DNA of 64,000 nt from Chrysoperla carnea (GCF_905475395.1 NC_058339.1:22018001-22082000); one strand, 5' to 3'. Counted from the first letter of the stretch, positions 1 through 11,774 are shown. Notes: generated by a model not told the origin, from the letters alone. Translations and numbers: made by a program.

Positions 1-459
1 TCTATATAGCATATATTTATCTAACGTTGATAGTTGAAAACGACTGAAATAAATTATTGACAGAAATTTAATCTTTAGGCTGCCATCAAGAATAAGTAAG
101 ATGATTTTGTAAAATTTTATAACACTCTTTTGAATGAAATATTCAAAATGTTTATATTTTTATCATGGGAATTAAAACTTTGACAAAAGATGCTTAGAAC
201 CTATTTGTTCATAAAATGTTTACCTAACTATCCAATCGTCATCGCCGAAAAGCAGCCCATTAGTCATAATAAATACTAATATTAGAAATAAGTTATTTTC
301 CATACCATTGTTTTGTTTCATATTTCAAAATATGAAACAAATTATTATCATTTGTGAGCTTTATTTATACTTAAAGAACTGATTAGAGCTGTTAAAGTAT
401 TGAACAAAAGTCCATTATCTGACCAAAGGTCAATAGGATTGGTATTGATAGTCTTTCTA

Positions 460-750
460 TTTTTTTCCTTTAAACTTTTGTTCCATCTCTAACGGTTTAC
501 AAGATCCAATTTACCTATGTTATCATTTACGAATTTAACCTGTTTACTGTATGAATAATCTTTGAAAATTCCAGTTCTATATACCTTTTAGTTTTTGAGT
601 TATCGTGTTTACAGACGGACAGACAACCGAAAGGGGATTATAAGGTGATTTTATGAAAACCTATATCAAAATTTTGTTCAATAATTTTCAGCGTTACAAA
701 CTTGGGACTAATTTTAGTATACTTCGATATATTTCATATGTACATGGTAT
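460..750 (-). repeat. Dispersed repeat family A, copy 1 (reverse, partial)
   Basis: Reverse complement of the left half of the family A consensus seen best at 43168-43737. Recognisable blocks are the 'ttccatctctaacggttta' stretch, 'gagttatcgtg' plus the 'acagacggacagacaaccg' stretch, and the terminal 'gtacatggtat'. Confidence 0.7.
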
Positions 751-1245
751 GAAAAACTGATTTTTTGTTTCCTTATTTTGCTCATTTTCTTCATATTAGC
801 GGAAGTATTTCCAAGTATAATAAAATCATGGAATAAGCAAACATGTTAAATTATTTTAATATGGAGGTACTTTTGTGTAAAGAATGATAAAATGTGTTTA
901 AAAATAAGAACAAATGATAACCAACAAAACACGATTAAAATCGTTTTTGTCAATATTTTGTTTATGTAGTTGTGAAATGGATAAGTGTTAGTTATATATC
1001 AAGAAGAAGGATCAAATAAATTGTAATCATCAATTTAATTACAAACAATAAATGAAATAAACTGTAGACTTCGTCTATACTGACAATAATGTATGAGATG
1101 TATGTCGGTTGATTTATTATTATTCGGCAACGATTCTAAAACTGCAATATGTTATTGGTTGATGTAATTCATTACGTAAACACATCACCAACTTGTACCT
1201 TTCACACAAACTGTTTGATGGATGCGCCGGTGTATGGCTATGTAG

Positions 1246-1260
1246 ACCGCGCGCCGCGGT
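1246..1260. other. GC-rich near-palindromic patch
   Basis: ACCGCGCGCCGCGGT is 14 of 15 G/C with several CpGs in a surrounding sequence of about one quarter GC. It sits about 110 bases left of the 1370-1762 satellite. No function can be assigned. Confidence 0.4.
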
Positions 1261-1369
1261 ATCATGAGATAAACTTCTCTTGAATAATACCATACATACA
1301 ATGGTTTTGTTAAAATATGTACTTATATAAGAAGTTTAATTTCGATTCGATAGTAGAATTATAACAGGA

Positions 1370-1762
1370 CAAGCTCAATATCGTGTCATTTTATAACGTT
1401 GGGATATCCCAACAGTTCCCATCCGGGTCTCAACAAGGCAAACCCAATTAAGGATCTCATGCAGGCCCCTGCTGAGCAAGCCCAATAGCAAGCTTTTTAG
1501 TTTGATATCTGGTATTCCCAACAGTTTCCCATCCACGTTCCAAATTGGCAAGCACAATATAGAGGCATTTCTTTTACGTTGGGTTATACCAGAAGGTTTC
1601 CATGCGGATCTCAACTAGGCAAGCTCAATATCAAGCCATTTATATCGTCATTGGGTTATCCCAACGAGTTTCCTTCCATATCTTAATATGGTAAGCCCAA
1701 TATCGAGTAATTTATTTTTATATTGGGTATATCCAAAAGGTTCCCGCCTAGGTCCCAACTGG
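1370..1762. repeat. Degenerate tandem satellite, ~71-bp unit, about 5.5 copies
   Basis: Units begin at 1370, 1439 (truncated, 38 bases), 1477, 1549, 1620 and 1692, each opening with CAAGCYCAATA (TAAGCCCAATA in the last) and closing with a 'caactagg'-like end. Lengths are 69, 38, 72, 71, 72 and 71. Most units carry a central inverted motif of the form TTGGG-TAT-CCCAA; in the first it is the perfect 16-bp palindrome GTTGGGATATCCCAAC at 1398-1413. Open frames on the - strand here are by-products of the repeat. Confidence 0.85.
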
Positions 1763-3474
1763 AATTGCTCAACTGGACATGCCCCATCATTAACCAATTG
1801 GACCTCAATGTGTAGTTTGAGATGATTTCTAGTCGAGTTGTAGATCCATATATGTAGTGGGAACATATTTTGGAACAAGCCTGTTCCAAATATTCAAATT
1901 CATTACCAATAAAAGACGACGACCAACTTTCAAAATTTAATTATATGTTATCCATCTCCAGTTTTAGTTTCCTTACCAAGCGTTCAATGGTGACTATAAA
2001 GACATCGATGTGATTCTGAGATACCGTGGTATCGAGTCCTTGCACGGTATTTGATCGTAATGAACTATTCTTTACGGAAAAATGAATTTAAAATGATATA
2101 AGAATACGTTGTACTCACGATAGAATGAGTATAATTGAAGTACTCAGTATTCGATCAAAGAGTTAGTAGTGATGTTAGTACCTCAATATCTCTTCTATCT
2201 AGAGAGTCTACTAAGTATAGGTATATTGGTGAAGGTTCTTACTTTATTGTTTGGTATTTATTGCCACATATAAATATAAGGATTGTCAGTCACTACATAA
2301 ACCAACCAATCAGTCCGTCTGTCAGTTGTAGACGATGAAATAAATTTGCAACAACAAATATACATATATTTGACTTCACTTCAAATACTATCATCAATTA
2401 AATATATTTTCTACACTTTAAAATACACATTCATTCTCTAGTAAATTAATTTCAGTACCTATTCTTTATTTTTAATTAATAAATTCATACGATTGTTAAT
2501 TGAAAACTATGTTTAAAGTAATGTATCTTTTTTATACCTTGTAGATACATAAAGTTTTTATAAATATAACGAGTTTGTAGAACTTCAAAATGTTAATTTT
2601 GGAAAAAGTGTTTGGAAAACCAACGAGAGTTGGTATAGTAAAGCAATCATGCACTTTGTAAAGACAAAATTTTTATCATGGCGAGGTTCTGAAGTCTTGT
2701 GAGTGTAACCCCTGTACTCCACAAGACTAACTTCACAGAGAGGTAAAAAACATTAAAAATAAAGGTTTTGTTATTCTTCATAGATTATTCTTTGAACATG
2801 TACTGCAGCTTACGCTGGAACGATCATTATCTCCATAAATAAATGATGTGTTTAATCCACTTTTCAGATTCTTTTTATTCAATTTTTTCCACGTGTTAAT
2901 GTCATAACTGGTTTGCGAGATAATCGAGGGGAAAGAATCCGAACGAACTTACGCACATACGTACACACACACACAGACTATACATTGAAAAGGTTTGATT
3001 AGGATATTAAAACCTTAAACTGCGGAAATATGTAAAGCTGGAGATTTTCAAAATCGGTCCCATTACATTAACTTCCACTGGGAAGTTAATTATAAGCATA
3101 CAAAGATTGTTGCCTTCAAAAAACTTCTTGGTGTGGTTTACTTGAAAATTTGTTAGTTATTAAAAAATTTGCAGATTAAGTCTGACTACTAATTATTTTT
3201 TGAATTAGAGGAAACTTCGTTAGTAAAGTAAAAATTCGTTGAAAATTCATATTCTAATTCTTTCGTTAAAAATATTACATCTACATCACCTACTACATAT
3301 ATTAACAGAGGTAAGAAAGTAGTATACAAAAAAGTAAGAAAATTAAATTGGCTCAAGGAGGCTACTTTTTCCATAGTTCTCTGCACCCAAAGACATTTGT
3401 TACACACATTGTGCCCTAACTGTGATATAATATATTGGTAATATTTTAGATAAAGTTATATAACAACATGAAGT
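1763..3474. other. Non-coding stretch
   Basis: AT-rich DNA without a supportable gene. It includes a short CA run near 2960-2980. The small open frames at 2135-2338 and 3189-3407 (reverse) show no splice context or family resemblance. Confidence 0.5.
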
Positions 3475-3606
3475 ATGGATGACAAACTGTCGCTATTTCT
3501 TAATGATACTGTCAAAGTGTGCTTGATTTGTGACGATGAAATTTCGATTAAAGACATCACTTTCAGCCCTTACAATAAGAAAATATGGCCTCAATATCTA
3601 CCTACC
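3475..3606 (+). other. Exon-like open frame with C-x2-C motif, unrecognised
   Basis: An ATG opens 44 codons that end exactly at a strong GTATGT donor in phase 0. The peptide begins MDDKLSLFLNDTVKVCLICD. The CLIC (C-x2-C) pair could be half of a zinc-binding site, but no second pair is present in the exon. A tiny upstream frame (ATG AAG TAT GGA TGA) overlaps the start. No partner exon could be traced downstream within the window. It could be a genuine first exon, a pseudogene fragment or chance. Confidence 0.25.
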
Positions 3607-3864
3607 GTATGTACTTATATATGTTTAACACATACAATATATCTCTCATATAACATATAAATTCTTCTTACAATACGTTCGAATCAATGAACGCCAACGG
3701 CCGTATTTGACACATTTGAAAGATGGGTACTGCATTTGAAACATAATAAATTTTTTCCTTTTTCTTCTCTTTTGAAATAAGTATATAAAATTTTCTGGTT
3801 ATTGTTCTTTCAAAGATTATAGTAACAGTTTTCAATATAAATTTATAATTCTATGGCTCAGTAT

Positions 3865-3964
3865 CTATTAGCTCAGTCGGTTAGGTCAGACATATATGGT
3901 ATCACAATGGGCTCTGTAGCCTAAGTGTGACCTTCGTGAGCAGCCAATATAACCTAACCTAACC
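3865..3964 (+). mobile_element. tRNA-derived SINE (100 bp) with 12-bp target-site duplication
   Basis: Perfect direct repeats ATGGCTCAGTAT at 3853-3864 and 3965-3976 flank the element. The head contains TAGCTCAGTCGG (3869-3880), an excellent RNA polymerase III box A; CCTTCGTGAG (3931-3940) keeps the TTCG core of a degraded box B 62 bases later. The tail is a short AACCT repeat (ending AACCTAACCTAACC) instead of poly(A). The cloverleaf is otherwise lost, so this is not a functional tRNA gene. The intact duplication suggests a fairly recent insertion. Confidence 0.75.
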
Positions 3965-4671
3965 ATGGCTCAGTATTTTGATAGCAGTTTAAACTAGAAG
4001 CTCACTCTATTTGTAAGTAGAAAAGGAAGTCCTTATAATAGACAAGATAATACTATCCTTTGCTTTTTCAACTTAGCTCAACTTTTAACTGCTGTTAAAA
4101 CACAGAACTTGAATATTTTGTTATGCCTTATACTTTTAATTAGTCTAAATAAAACTAAACAGTAGGTATGGGTTGATTTTCCCATTGCCAGATTTAAATT
4201 GAATATGTGAATGGAAGTTCAATATCGCAGGACTTAAGCAACTTTGTGGATTTCAAAAATTTATGCAAATTCGTAGCTCCGGAGCTGCGTTTGCTAAGCG
4301 AGTTCCCTCAGAGATAAAAAGGAGCACTTTTTTCTTTAACGAAATATTGCAATTTCAGTTTTCCAATACTTTTTATTTCGAAAACTAAGCGTCTAACGAA
4401 AAAATAACATAAGTACTTTTTTGCTTAAAACTGATCAAAAATTCAAAATTATTTCAAAATTTTGTATCTTGCGCAATAACCTAAGGACATAAAAAACGTT
4501 TTAAATCTTTCTTCACTATTATTATTAGTACATTTTTTAAATATTTTTTTATATAAGCTTTGTAGTGATTTTATCAATCACAGAATTAAAAAATTAATCA
4601 TCTATTTAAATGATTGGATAATTTATAAGCCATCTGATTATTTACTACTGCATAATTAAACTTTGCTAATT

Positions 4672-4785
4672 ATGACGAACGGCAGCGCATTGACAATAAA
4701 ATTTCATGCTTCCAGAGGATTGTATGACAAAATGCTTGCTAAATACAGAATGTATGGCAGTTTTTCCCGTCCAAAAATTGAAGGG
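4672..4785 (+). other. Second exon-like open frame, unrecognised
   Basis: ATG opens 38 codons (starting MTNGSALTIKFHASRGLYDK) followed by a weak GTCAGT donor, again in phase 0. Base composition is higher in GC than its surroundings. An in-frame TAA at 4657-4659 and the lack of an AG acceptor just upstream mean it cannot be joined directly to the 3475 frame. No family recognised. Confidence 0.18.
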
Positions 4786-5329
4786 GTCAGTGTATTGACT
4801 GTTTTTTTTTTTATTAAAAATGCATTGAATTCGATGGTAACAACAAAAACTTTGTAAAAAAATTGATGTTTTTCCATTATTTAAAGAAACGGTATGACAA
4901 AAAAATCAGAACACGACATAAAAAATTCTTTAACCGCGGTCATAAGTTATTGTTAAAAAAGAAACAAAAGTATGAATTTATCAAAACTAGTTTGATTATT
5001 TGAATTTTGAACCTTAGCATTATTTTATTTTATGACTTTTTTGACAATTTTTATAATTTGTAATTTTTTCAAAATCTTCTGGGCCTTTTGATTGAAATGC
5101 GAATACGTTGTAAAAAAATATTAAATAAATTTCAATCGGAAGTGAGTGTGTGCAAAATTCACCTATTTTTCGCTAGTGTCAAATATAAAATATAAATCAA
5201 GATTTATTATTAATAGTTAACAGATCAAACGAACCCGCCCATGGCTGGCGAAGTTCGATTGTAATGATAACATTATTAATAATTATGAAAATAACATCAA
5301 CTTTTTAACTGATAACAACAATCTGTACT

Positions 5330-5337
5330 TATATAAA
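5330..5337 (+). promoter_or_regulatory. Candidate TATA box of SDR1
   Basis: TATATAAA lies 71 bases before the SDR1 start codon, which leaves room for a short 5' leader. In DNA this AT-rich such matches are frequent by chance, so the call rests on position only. Confidence 0.3.
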
Positions 5338-5407
5338 CAATCTCTATTCATACTTGAGTTCAAATATTAAACATTTTCAATCAAGTGATTGAATTGTTAA
5401 GACAAAC

Positions 5408-7352
5408 ATGAGTCAATGGATCGGGAGAGTAGCTGCTGTGACAGGTGCCAGTACAGGAATTGGTGCTGAAATTTCTGCCCAGTTAGTAAAATCTGGCTTA
5501 AAGGTAATGTGTAATGAAGTATATTTTTAAATAGTATATTAATAAGTAAAATTGGTCTTAAATGTAGGTTGTTGGGCTTGCACGAAGAGTCGATCGTTTA
5601 CAGAAATTGAAAGACGATTTATCGAAATTTGGTGAATATCATCCTGTTCAATGTGACGTCACTAAAGAGGAAACAATTGTGAAAGCTTTTAATTGGATTG
5701 ATGATAATTTAGGTGGTGTTGATATTTTAGTTAATAATGCTGGAATTTTGAAGAATTCGTCACTAACCAGTATGTATACGTCAAATTTTCTTTAAACCTC
5801 ACCAAGCATGCTTTTATTTGAATACAACAAAAAAGAAATTCATATGTATTGATTAAGACGCATTAATTGAAAATTTAAGTAAAAATTTTTTAAATTGTTT
5901 TTATTTTATTTTAATTATTTAAAAAAGAATAAGGTCACAATTATATTCAATGTTATTGAGATAAAAGCATAGTGCAATAGTTTTTTTTTCAAATGTTTTA
6001 TCAAAATAATAAATTTACAAAGCCAATAAATTTTCTGATAATAATATGCGAATAATCCATACTATTAAAAAATATTATTATTATATTCAATATTTTCAAT
6101 TATCAAGTTTTTCATTATTAATCAATCTAAAGCTGTTAAATCACGTAGTATAAATTGGATATGGGGCTACGTATAAACTGAGCTCGTGAACAGTTTATCC
6201 GTATTTAAGTGTCGTAAGCTTGCAAATAAATTCTTACAAAACATAATTTTCAATATTTCTTAAGTAATTAATATTTTGCTTAATTAATATTTATATTAAT
6301 ATTTTTCTAGGAGGAAAAACGGAAGACTGGAAACAAGTATTTGACACAAATGTGTTAGGCTTATGTATTGCATCACGTCAAGCGATAGCTTCAATGGAAA
6401 AACGTAATGTTGCTGGATATGTAATTCATATAAACAGTATTGCTGGTCATCAAATTCATCCGCAAGTTGCACCTGTATTAAATGTTTATGTTGCATCAAA
6501 ACATGCGGTTACTGCTTTAACCGAAACCTTGCGATTAGAATTACTTACTAAAAACTCCGATATTCGTGTATCAGTAAGTATGCATAATCTAAAACCCTCT
6601 TTAAGAAAGAGTAAGAAAATTTTCATAAGACATCTTTGAAGCACCAAATTGCTTCAATTTCTTCGTAACTAGGTTCGTTTGTATGTAAACGACTTCCCGA
6701 AAATTCCTATCCTAATTACTTTTCCTTTGAAAAAGACTTGTATATTTGTATATCTAACCGAATTTAACGCAAAAGAAAAATTTGTGTCTGTATAAGTCTA
6801 CAGACCAAACCTATTCTTGGATGGAAACCGATTTATTTCGATTTAAAAAAATATTTGCGAACATCAAAATTATTGCTAGAAGTTATTGTTTTATTATTAT
6901 TTCATACTGATTTGTACTAACCTGACTTCATTCATACTTTAATATTTGCATTTATTTGATTTTTAGAGTGTAAGTCCAGGTGCTGTGCGTTCAGACATAT
7001 TGGAGGCTTCGCAATTACAAAATTCTAGCTTTGTTAATGAAATCAACAACTGTGTTTTACAACCAATTGACATTGCTAATGCAGTTTTATATTTACTATC
7101 TACGCCACCTTCTGTGAATGTAAGTTTCTTAATAGTTAAGTTAGCTAATATTACTAAGCAATCCATGAGACAGAGTGTGTTACCAATAAACATCCCCGAA
7201 TGAAAATTATAATTTAATTTTCCAATTCGATATTCGTAATATAATTGTAACTAGAATAATTTTTTGCGTCACTTGAAATTTTTAATTTTTAATTTTTTTT
7301 TTTTTTTTAGGTAACTGAATTGACAATTATGCCTTTGAAAGGAACTACGTAA
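5408..7352 (+). CDS. SDR1: classical short-chain dehydrogenase/reductase, farnesol dehydrogenase-like (DHRS11-like), 5 exons
   Basis: Spliced CDS 5408-5503, 5568-5769, 6311-6573, 6967-7119, 7311-7352 encodes 251 aa, the usual length for a classical SDR. The predicted enzyme is a soluble NAD(P)(H)-dependent oxidoreductase acting on an alcohol or carbonyl. Visible motifs: TGASTGIG at residues 12-19 (cofactor glycine loop), ARR at 37-39 (basic residues after beta-2, suggesting NADP(H)), CDVTKEE at 61-67, NNAG at 88-91, catalytic N113, S142 (in NSIAGH), Y159 and K163 (YVASK), and SPG at 190-192. There is no signal peptide or membrane segment. The start is the first ATG, placing the glycine loop at the normal distance from the N-terminus. 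Donors are GTAATG, GTATGT, GTAAGT, GTAAGT; every acceptor is AG; phases are 0, 1, 0, 0. It is the first of three head-to-tail paralogues and most resembles SDR3 (shared GAEIS and GLCIASR). The farnesol substrate is a family-level guess. Confidence 0.9.
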
Positions 7353-7405
7353 GAATAGGAAAGAAACTAAGCACTTTATAAAAATTGTCTGTTTATCTTG
7401 TCATA

Positions 7406-7411
7406 AATAAA
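7406..7411 (+). terminator. Candidate polyadenylation signal of SDR1
   Basis: AATAAA begins 54 bases after the SDR1 stop codon and is the first canonical hexamer downstream. Confidence 0.45.
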
Positions 7412-7734
7412 TTAATATTAATAAGTTAACTATAATTTTAAAAAGTTAATAATTTTTTCTCTCTTATGTTTTGGGAAAAAATAGCGGCAAAATTTTCTAC
7501 TCAATTGGAAGCAAAGGAGCTGGCAAAATACAACCTTATATTTAAAAATTCTTATTATTATGAAATGACATTTTGATGTCATGATTTGAAAAAACTGTTT
7601 TAAGTGATTCAGAGATACTACAAAATAAATTTTCTGGGTTTAACGATGCCTTGAAAGGCTTATACAATTTTATATATACACTTTTCCTAAACACTAAAAA
7701 TGGCGAATTTCGGCTATACTCACATGAATTCGAA

Positions 7735-8033
7735 ATATATTTAAGAAACATCTTATATATATAAATTCTCTTTCATGTCCACACGATATCTTCCCTATTC
7801 CTTTATCAAATTCCATGATTGATCCGAGGTTTTAAAGCTTATCGTGCCAGCTGCTATAAAAAAATAGATTCACGGTTTAAAATAAACCACTTAAGAAAAA
7901 CCAGGCTAGAGAAATTATTTAAACATTTTATTTCATTATGCAATTTGTATATCAGATCTGTATTAAAAATGCCTATAAATAAAAATAAAATAAATTACTG
8001 TTGATGTTTATTACTGTTTTTAACCTCAAGTAC
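7735..8033 (+). repeat. Dispersed repeat family E, copy 1
   Basis: This segment matches 53640-53912 in the same orientation over about 270 bases. Both share a 'ccttta-tcaa/ttaa-ttccatgatt' opening, a central 'agctagagaaat / ggctagagaaat' block and an end resembling 'tactgttgatgtttattact'. I see no clear terminal inverted repeats. Open frames inside it (7819-8004) are not conserved as coding in copy 2. Element class unknown. Confidence 0.65.
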
Positions 8034-8762
8034 CTTGCACTGCAGAATTTCAAAAAATTCAATCAAGTTTTCATTTATTTTATGTGGTTGCATAAGTCTC
8101 TCTTTTTGTACAACATAAATTTTACAGAATGTCTTGCAAATCAAAATATTAACGTTTTACCAACTTACTTTAGCAACTGTCTTGAATTTAGCAAAAATCT
8201 ATAGAAATCACCAAGAATTCTGGTTCACCGGTTCTGAGATTCAAAACTGAGATAAATTTTTCGATTAGAAACTCATTATTATGCTGTTATTAATTTTTCA
8301 CAAAATAATTCTTTGAGAAAAATGGGTACAATTTTATGAGAAATTTAAAAAAACCAAAAAGATAATTCCTAATTCACAAACCACAACACAGACCAGTTTT
8401 TTATAAAAATTTGTTCTTAATATTCTTTGTTTTATTTTATATATAGGGATAAAAACAATTATTGATAATAAATATTATTTTGATAAAGCTTATCAGTTTC
8501 AATATAATTATTAATATGTTAAAAATTTTGTTATTATTTATAATTAGCTGTTAATTACATAGTTTAATAATGATTGATCATTTTGAAACTTAGCATTGTC
8601 AAGTACAGTTTAATGATAATTTTAAGTTATCTACATATACAAAAAGAAACTGACTGACAAATAGATCAACGCACAATTTTCCTGAAATGACATAAATGTG
8701 TACTAAGAAGGGGAGGTGTAATTTTTGAAAAGTCATTCCCTAAGGAGTAAAAATGTTCAATC

Positions 8763-9120
8763 ACTGGGCTTAAAAGTAAAAATTACTGCTTAATAGTCTC
8801 CACCTCTCTTGATCTCACTTATTCCCCTTCCATAACACTCGAAGGAATTGCTTTACGCAGCTTCAATATTTCCACAATTTTCGATTGTTTTAGTGTAAAA
8901 CAGTCGTAATTCATTGAGAAAAGTATATAAGAAAGGAAGGCCACGAATTATTTGACATTTACTATTATATACTAAATTTTTCTTTTAAATATCTTTATAA
9001 ATTAAAGTTCATGCTATATTATTTTACAGTTTCATTCAAATACATTCGCTTGATTTTGCATGAAAGCCTAACAAACAAACAATCTTTACTTTTATACTTA
9101 AAATATATATAAAAGCAATT
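8763..9120 (-). mobile_element. Helitron-like non-autonomous element, family D copy 1 (3' terminus lost)
   Basis: Reverse-strand copy of the element seen complete at 54409-54886. It retains the GGGCTTAAAAGTAAA-type subterminal sequence, a 'gtgtaaaac' core, and on the far side the GTTTGTTTGTTAGGC...CATGC region that corresponds to the full copy's GTTTGTTTGTTACGC. The terminal CTAG and hairpin are missing at the left edge. Confidence 0.55.
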
Positions 9121-9881
9121 AAAGGCTCTATCCCTTTTTCATACGAACGGAGAATATATAAGTAGGAATATCAGCCATATGAAACTACCAATACAATCGT
9201 AGTAAATATTCAATCAATATTTAAACATGCAGTAATTTTAATTTGTTTAAATTACAATTAATTAATTAATCAAATAAAATTAGGGGGACATTTTCATAAA
9301 CACTTACATGTTAAGTGCTAGAGTTATATATTTATTTTAAGTATTTTAACAGCCCAACGGACTTTTGCTACATGCGTTTTTCACAGAAAAATGAAGTACT
9401 TTCTTTCACCTTTCATTCATTTAGAATCCTTCTATAATTTACCGCAAATAAAGTAGAGTATACAGAATGTTATACAATTGATAGCCGAAAATTATACCTG
9501 TGAATTTAGCTTTAGCTAAGTACAGTTTTGTAAATCAACTGCTTTATTCTTCATATCCAATTGCATTGTATGACCACAAGATAAAAGACTGAGATCTCTA
9601 CAAGGGATGCTTGAGTATAGAAATATCGAGAAATACGTCCTTTTTAATATGACACAAAGACTTCAAATATGCAATGGCGGGCATCAGCTAGTATTACGAT
9701 TAATTGATATTCAAAGCCATCCATACATTGTAAACACTGTGTATGTATGCACTTACTTATATGAAGATGTCCTTGTAGTATTTTATCACATTCTTAAGAA
9801 CTACACACTAGAGTCAAGTCAATTCTTTAATTGTTTTAAAAAATAAAAATTTATTTTTGTTACTAACGAAATATATACAAG

Positions 9882-11603
9882 ATGGAACGTTGGGTAGGTT
9901 CGGTTGCCATTGTTACTGGTGCAAGTGCTGGAATTGGCGAAGCAATTGCTATTGAGTTAGTAAAAAAGGGATTAAAAGTGAGTAAACAAAATTTTTTCTA
10001 TTTGGTGAAGAAATTTTACATTATATTAGCGTTAATTCCAAAATAGGTTGTTGGTCTTGCCAGAAGAATTGATCGTCTAAATGAGCTCAAAGAAAAGCTA
10101 AAGAATGAAACCGGTGAATTTCATCCAATTCAATGTGATTTATCAAAAGAAGAAGATATTTTATCTGCCTTTGAGTGGACTAAAAAAAATTTGGGTGGTG
10201 TTGATTTACTTGTAAATAATGCTGGAACTACCAGAGCAGCTACGATTTCGGGTATACTATATAGATATTAATATGTTGACCATTTATATATGTTTTTGAA
10301 ATTTTGTTTTCCGATATCGAAGAAAATGTTTGTGTGCAACAAAATCATACTGAGTGTTGTTTTTTTTTTCATTTACCGAAGTTTCCGAAACCGAAAGATC
10401 AACTTATCCAGACAAAATCTAAAAATTCAATAATTTTATTTTGGGATATCATATTTTGTGACTATTCTAATTTTTTTAACTGTTTTGTAATTGCATTTCA
10501 AATTTTTTACGTAACTCGGATAAATTAAATTTTCGGTTTTGGTACCTAACTCCGATTATTAAAAAAAATCAGCTCTCATGAAAATGATATTTTATAAACA
10601 GATACTCGTGTGAACTTTAAACCAGGTCTCATAAAAATATAATATTTTGTGTTGCGTCTTAATCCAATTTCCAGTGTAGTACATTAACAAATACAACATT
10701 TAACTAATCTTTGATTAAATCTACAGAAGGAGCAACATCCGATTGGAAACTGTTATTAGAACTTAACATATTAGGAGTACTCATCACAACTCGTGAAGCA
10801 ATTAAATCCATGACTGAACGAAATGTTGCGGGACTTATAATACAATTAAATAGTATAGCTGGACACTTTGTTCCAATTACATGCTCATCTGGTGCTTATC
10901 CAGCAACAAAACATAGTATAACAGCCTTGACAGAAACAGTTCGATTGGAATTAGCTGCCAAAAAATCACCAATAAGAGTATCGGTAATTGATGAGTTCTA
11001 ATTTTTGATTTAAAAAAATATCCCGAAGATAATTGTTTATTTTATCTTGTAGAGCATTAGTCCAGGTGTGGTAGACACAGAAATATTTGAAGTTGCTGGG
11101 TTCACAAAAGACGAGTATTTCACTGAGCTTTTTAAAAAGTGTCCACCGCTAAAATCAATTGATATCGCAAACGCAGTACTTTATTTAATGAGTACACCAC
11201 CTAATGTCAACGTAAGATTATTTATAAATTATTAAGTAAAACCACTGAGACACTTTATTTAGCTAATGATTTAGGTTGATTGCTTGAATTGATATAAGTC
11301 ATTTTTATATACAAATGAAAATTTGTGAGAATTTTCATGTTTTATTGCTAAGTGTGTGAAAAAAAGTTTTGCTGTGAATTTTTTGTAAAGTTGACCGTTT
11401 TCAAATTGCATAAAGTGATTATTATTTAATACTCTAAACTCCCCACCTTGGTGTGTGTGCTTTTTTTTTTAATATATCAAAAAACTACTAAAATTGTCTT
11501 GGTGGATAAAATAGTTGACAATCACAAAAAAATTGTGTTTCTTTATTGGCTTTTTTTTTAGGTTACCGAATTAACTATTCGACCAACTGGAGAAATTCTT
11601 TGA
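9882..11603 (+). CDS. SDR2: classical short-chain dehydrogenase/reductase, farnesol dehydrogenase-like, 5 exons
   Basis: Spliced CDS 9882-9977, 10047-10251, 10727-10983, 11053-11211, 11562-11603 encodes 252 aa. Predicted soluble NAD(P)(H)-dependent oxidoreductase. Motifs: TGASAGIG at 12-19, ARR at 37-39, CDLSKEE near 62-68, NNAG at 89-92, and catalytic N114, S143 (NSIAGH), Y158 and K162 (YPATK). The loop between the catalytic Ser and Tyr is one residue shorter than in SDR1. Around the tetrad Asn it reads ELNILGVLITT, where SDR1 and SDR3 have DTN-LGLCIAS, which may indicate a changed substrate pocket. Donors are GTGAGT, GTATAC, GTAATT, GTAAGA; phases match SDR1 and SDR3 exactly. Several stretches (DLSKE, EWTKKNL, C-terminal TGE) are closer to SDR4 than to its tandem neighbours. 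All catalytic residues are intact, so it is likely functional. Confidence 0.9.
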
Positions 11604-11768
11604 ACACAAAATAAAAAAATACAATTATTTGCAAAGAAACTAACACACAAATTTGGCGGAAAGCTATGGAAATAACACATCATAGCTTGGAACTCTTCAT
11701 CAATAATACTTTTGACTAACAGTGGAATTTTCCTGATTGGTTGTTTATTTTTGTACGTTTACTAAAAT

Positions 11769-11774
11769 AATAAA
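11769..11774 (+). terminator. Candidate polyadenylation signal of SDR2
   Basis: AATAAA lies 166 bases after the SDR2 stop. An earlier AATAAA at 11610-11615 is only 7 bases after the stop, which would give an extremely short 3' UTR, so the later hexamer is preferred. Confidence 0.35.

Larger units (their letters stand above)
7412..9881. other. Intergenic spacer SDR1-SDR2
   Basis: About 2.5 kb with no supportable gene. It holds a copy of repeat family E (about 7735-8033) and a - strand Helitron-like copy of family D (about 8763-9120). Short open frames at 7819-8204 fall inside or beside the family E repeat and are not gene-like. No clear TATA box precedes SDR2. Confidence 0.6.

Noticed and set aside
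1375..1889. Three - strand open frames of 68-79 codons
   Set aside because: They lie in the tandem satellite and share repeated peptide pieces because of it; there is no conserved frame or start.
3865..3964. Functional tRNA gene
   Set aside because: Box A is excellent, but the box B is decayed, no cloverleaf can be folded, and the segment is flanked by a target-site duplication, so it is a SINE.
6296..6499. 67-codon - strand open frame
   Set aside because: Antisense shadow of SDR1 exon 3.
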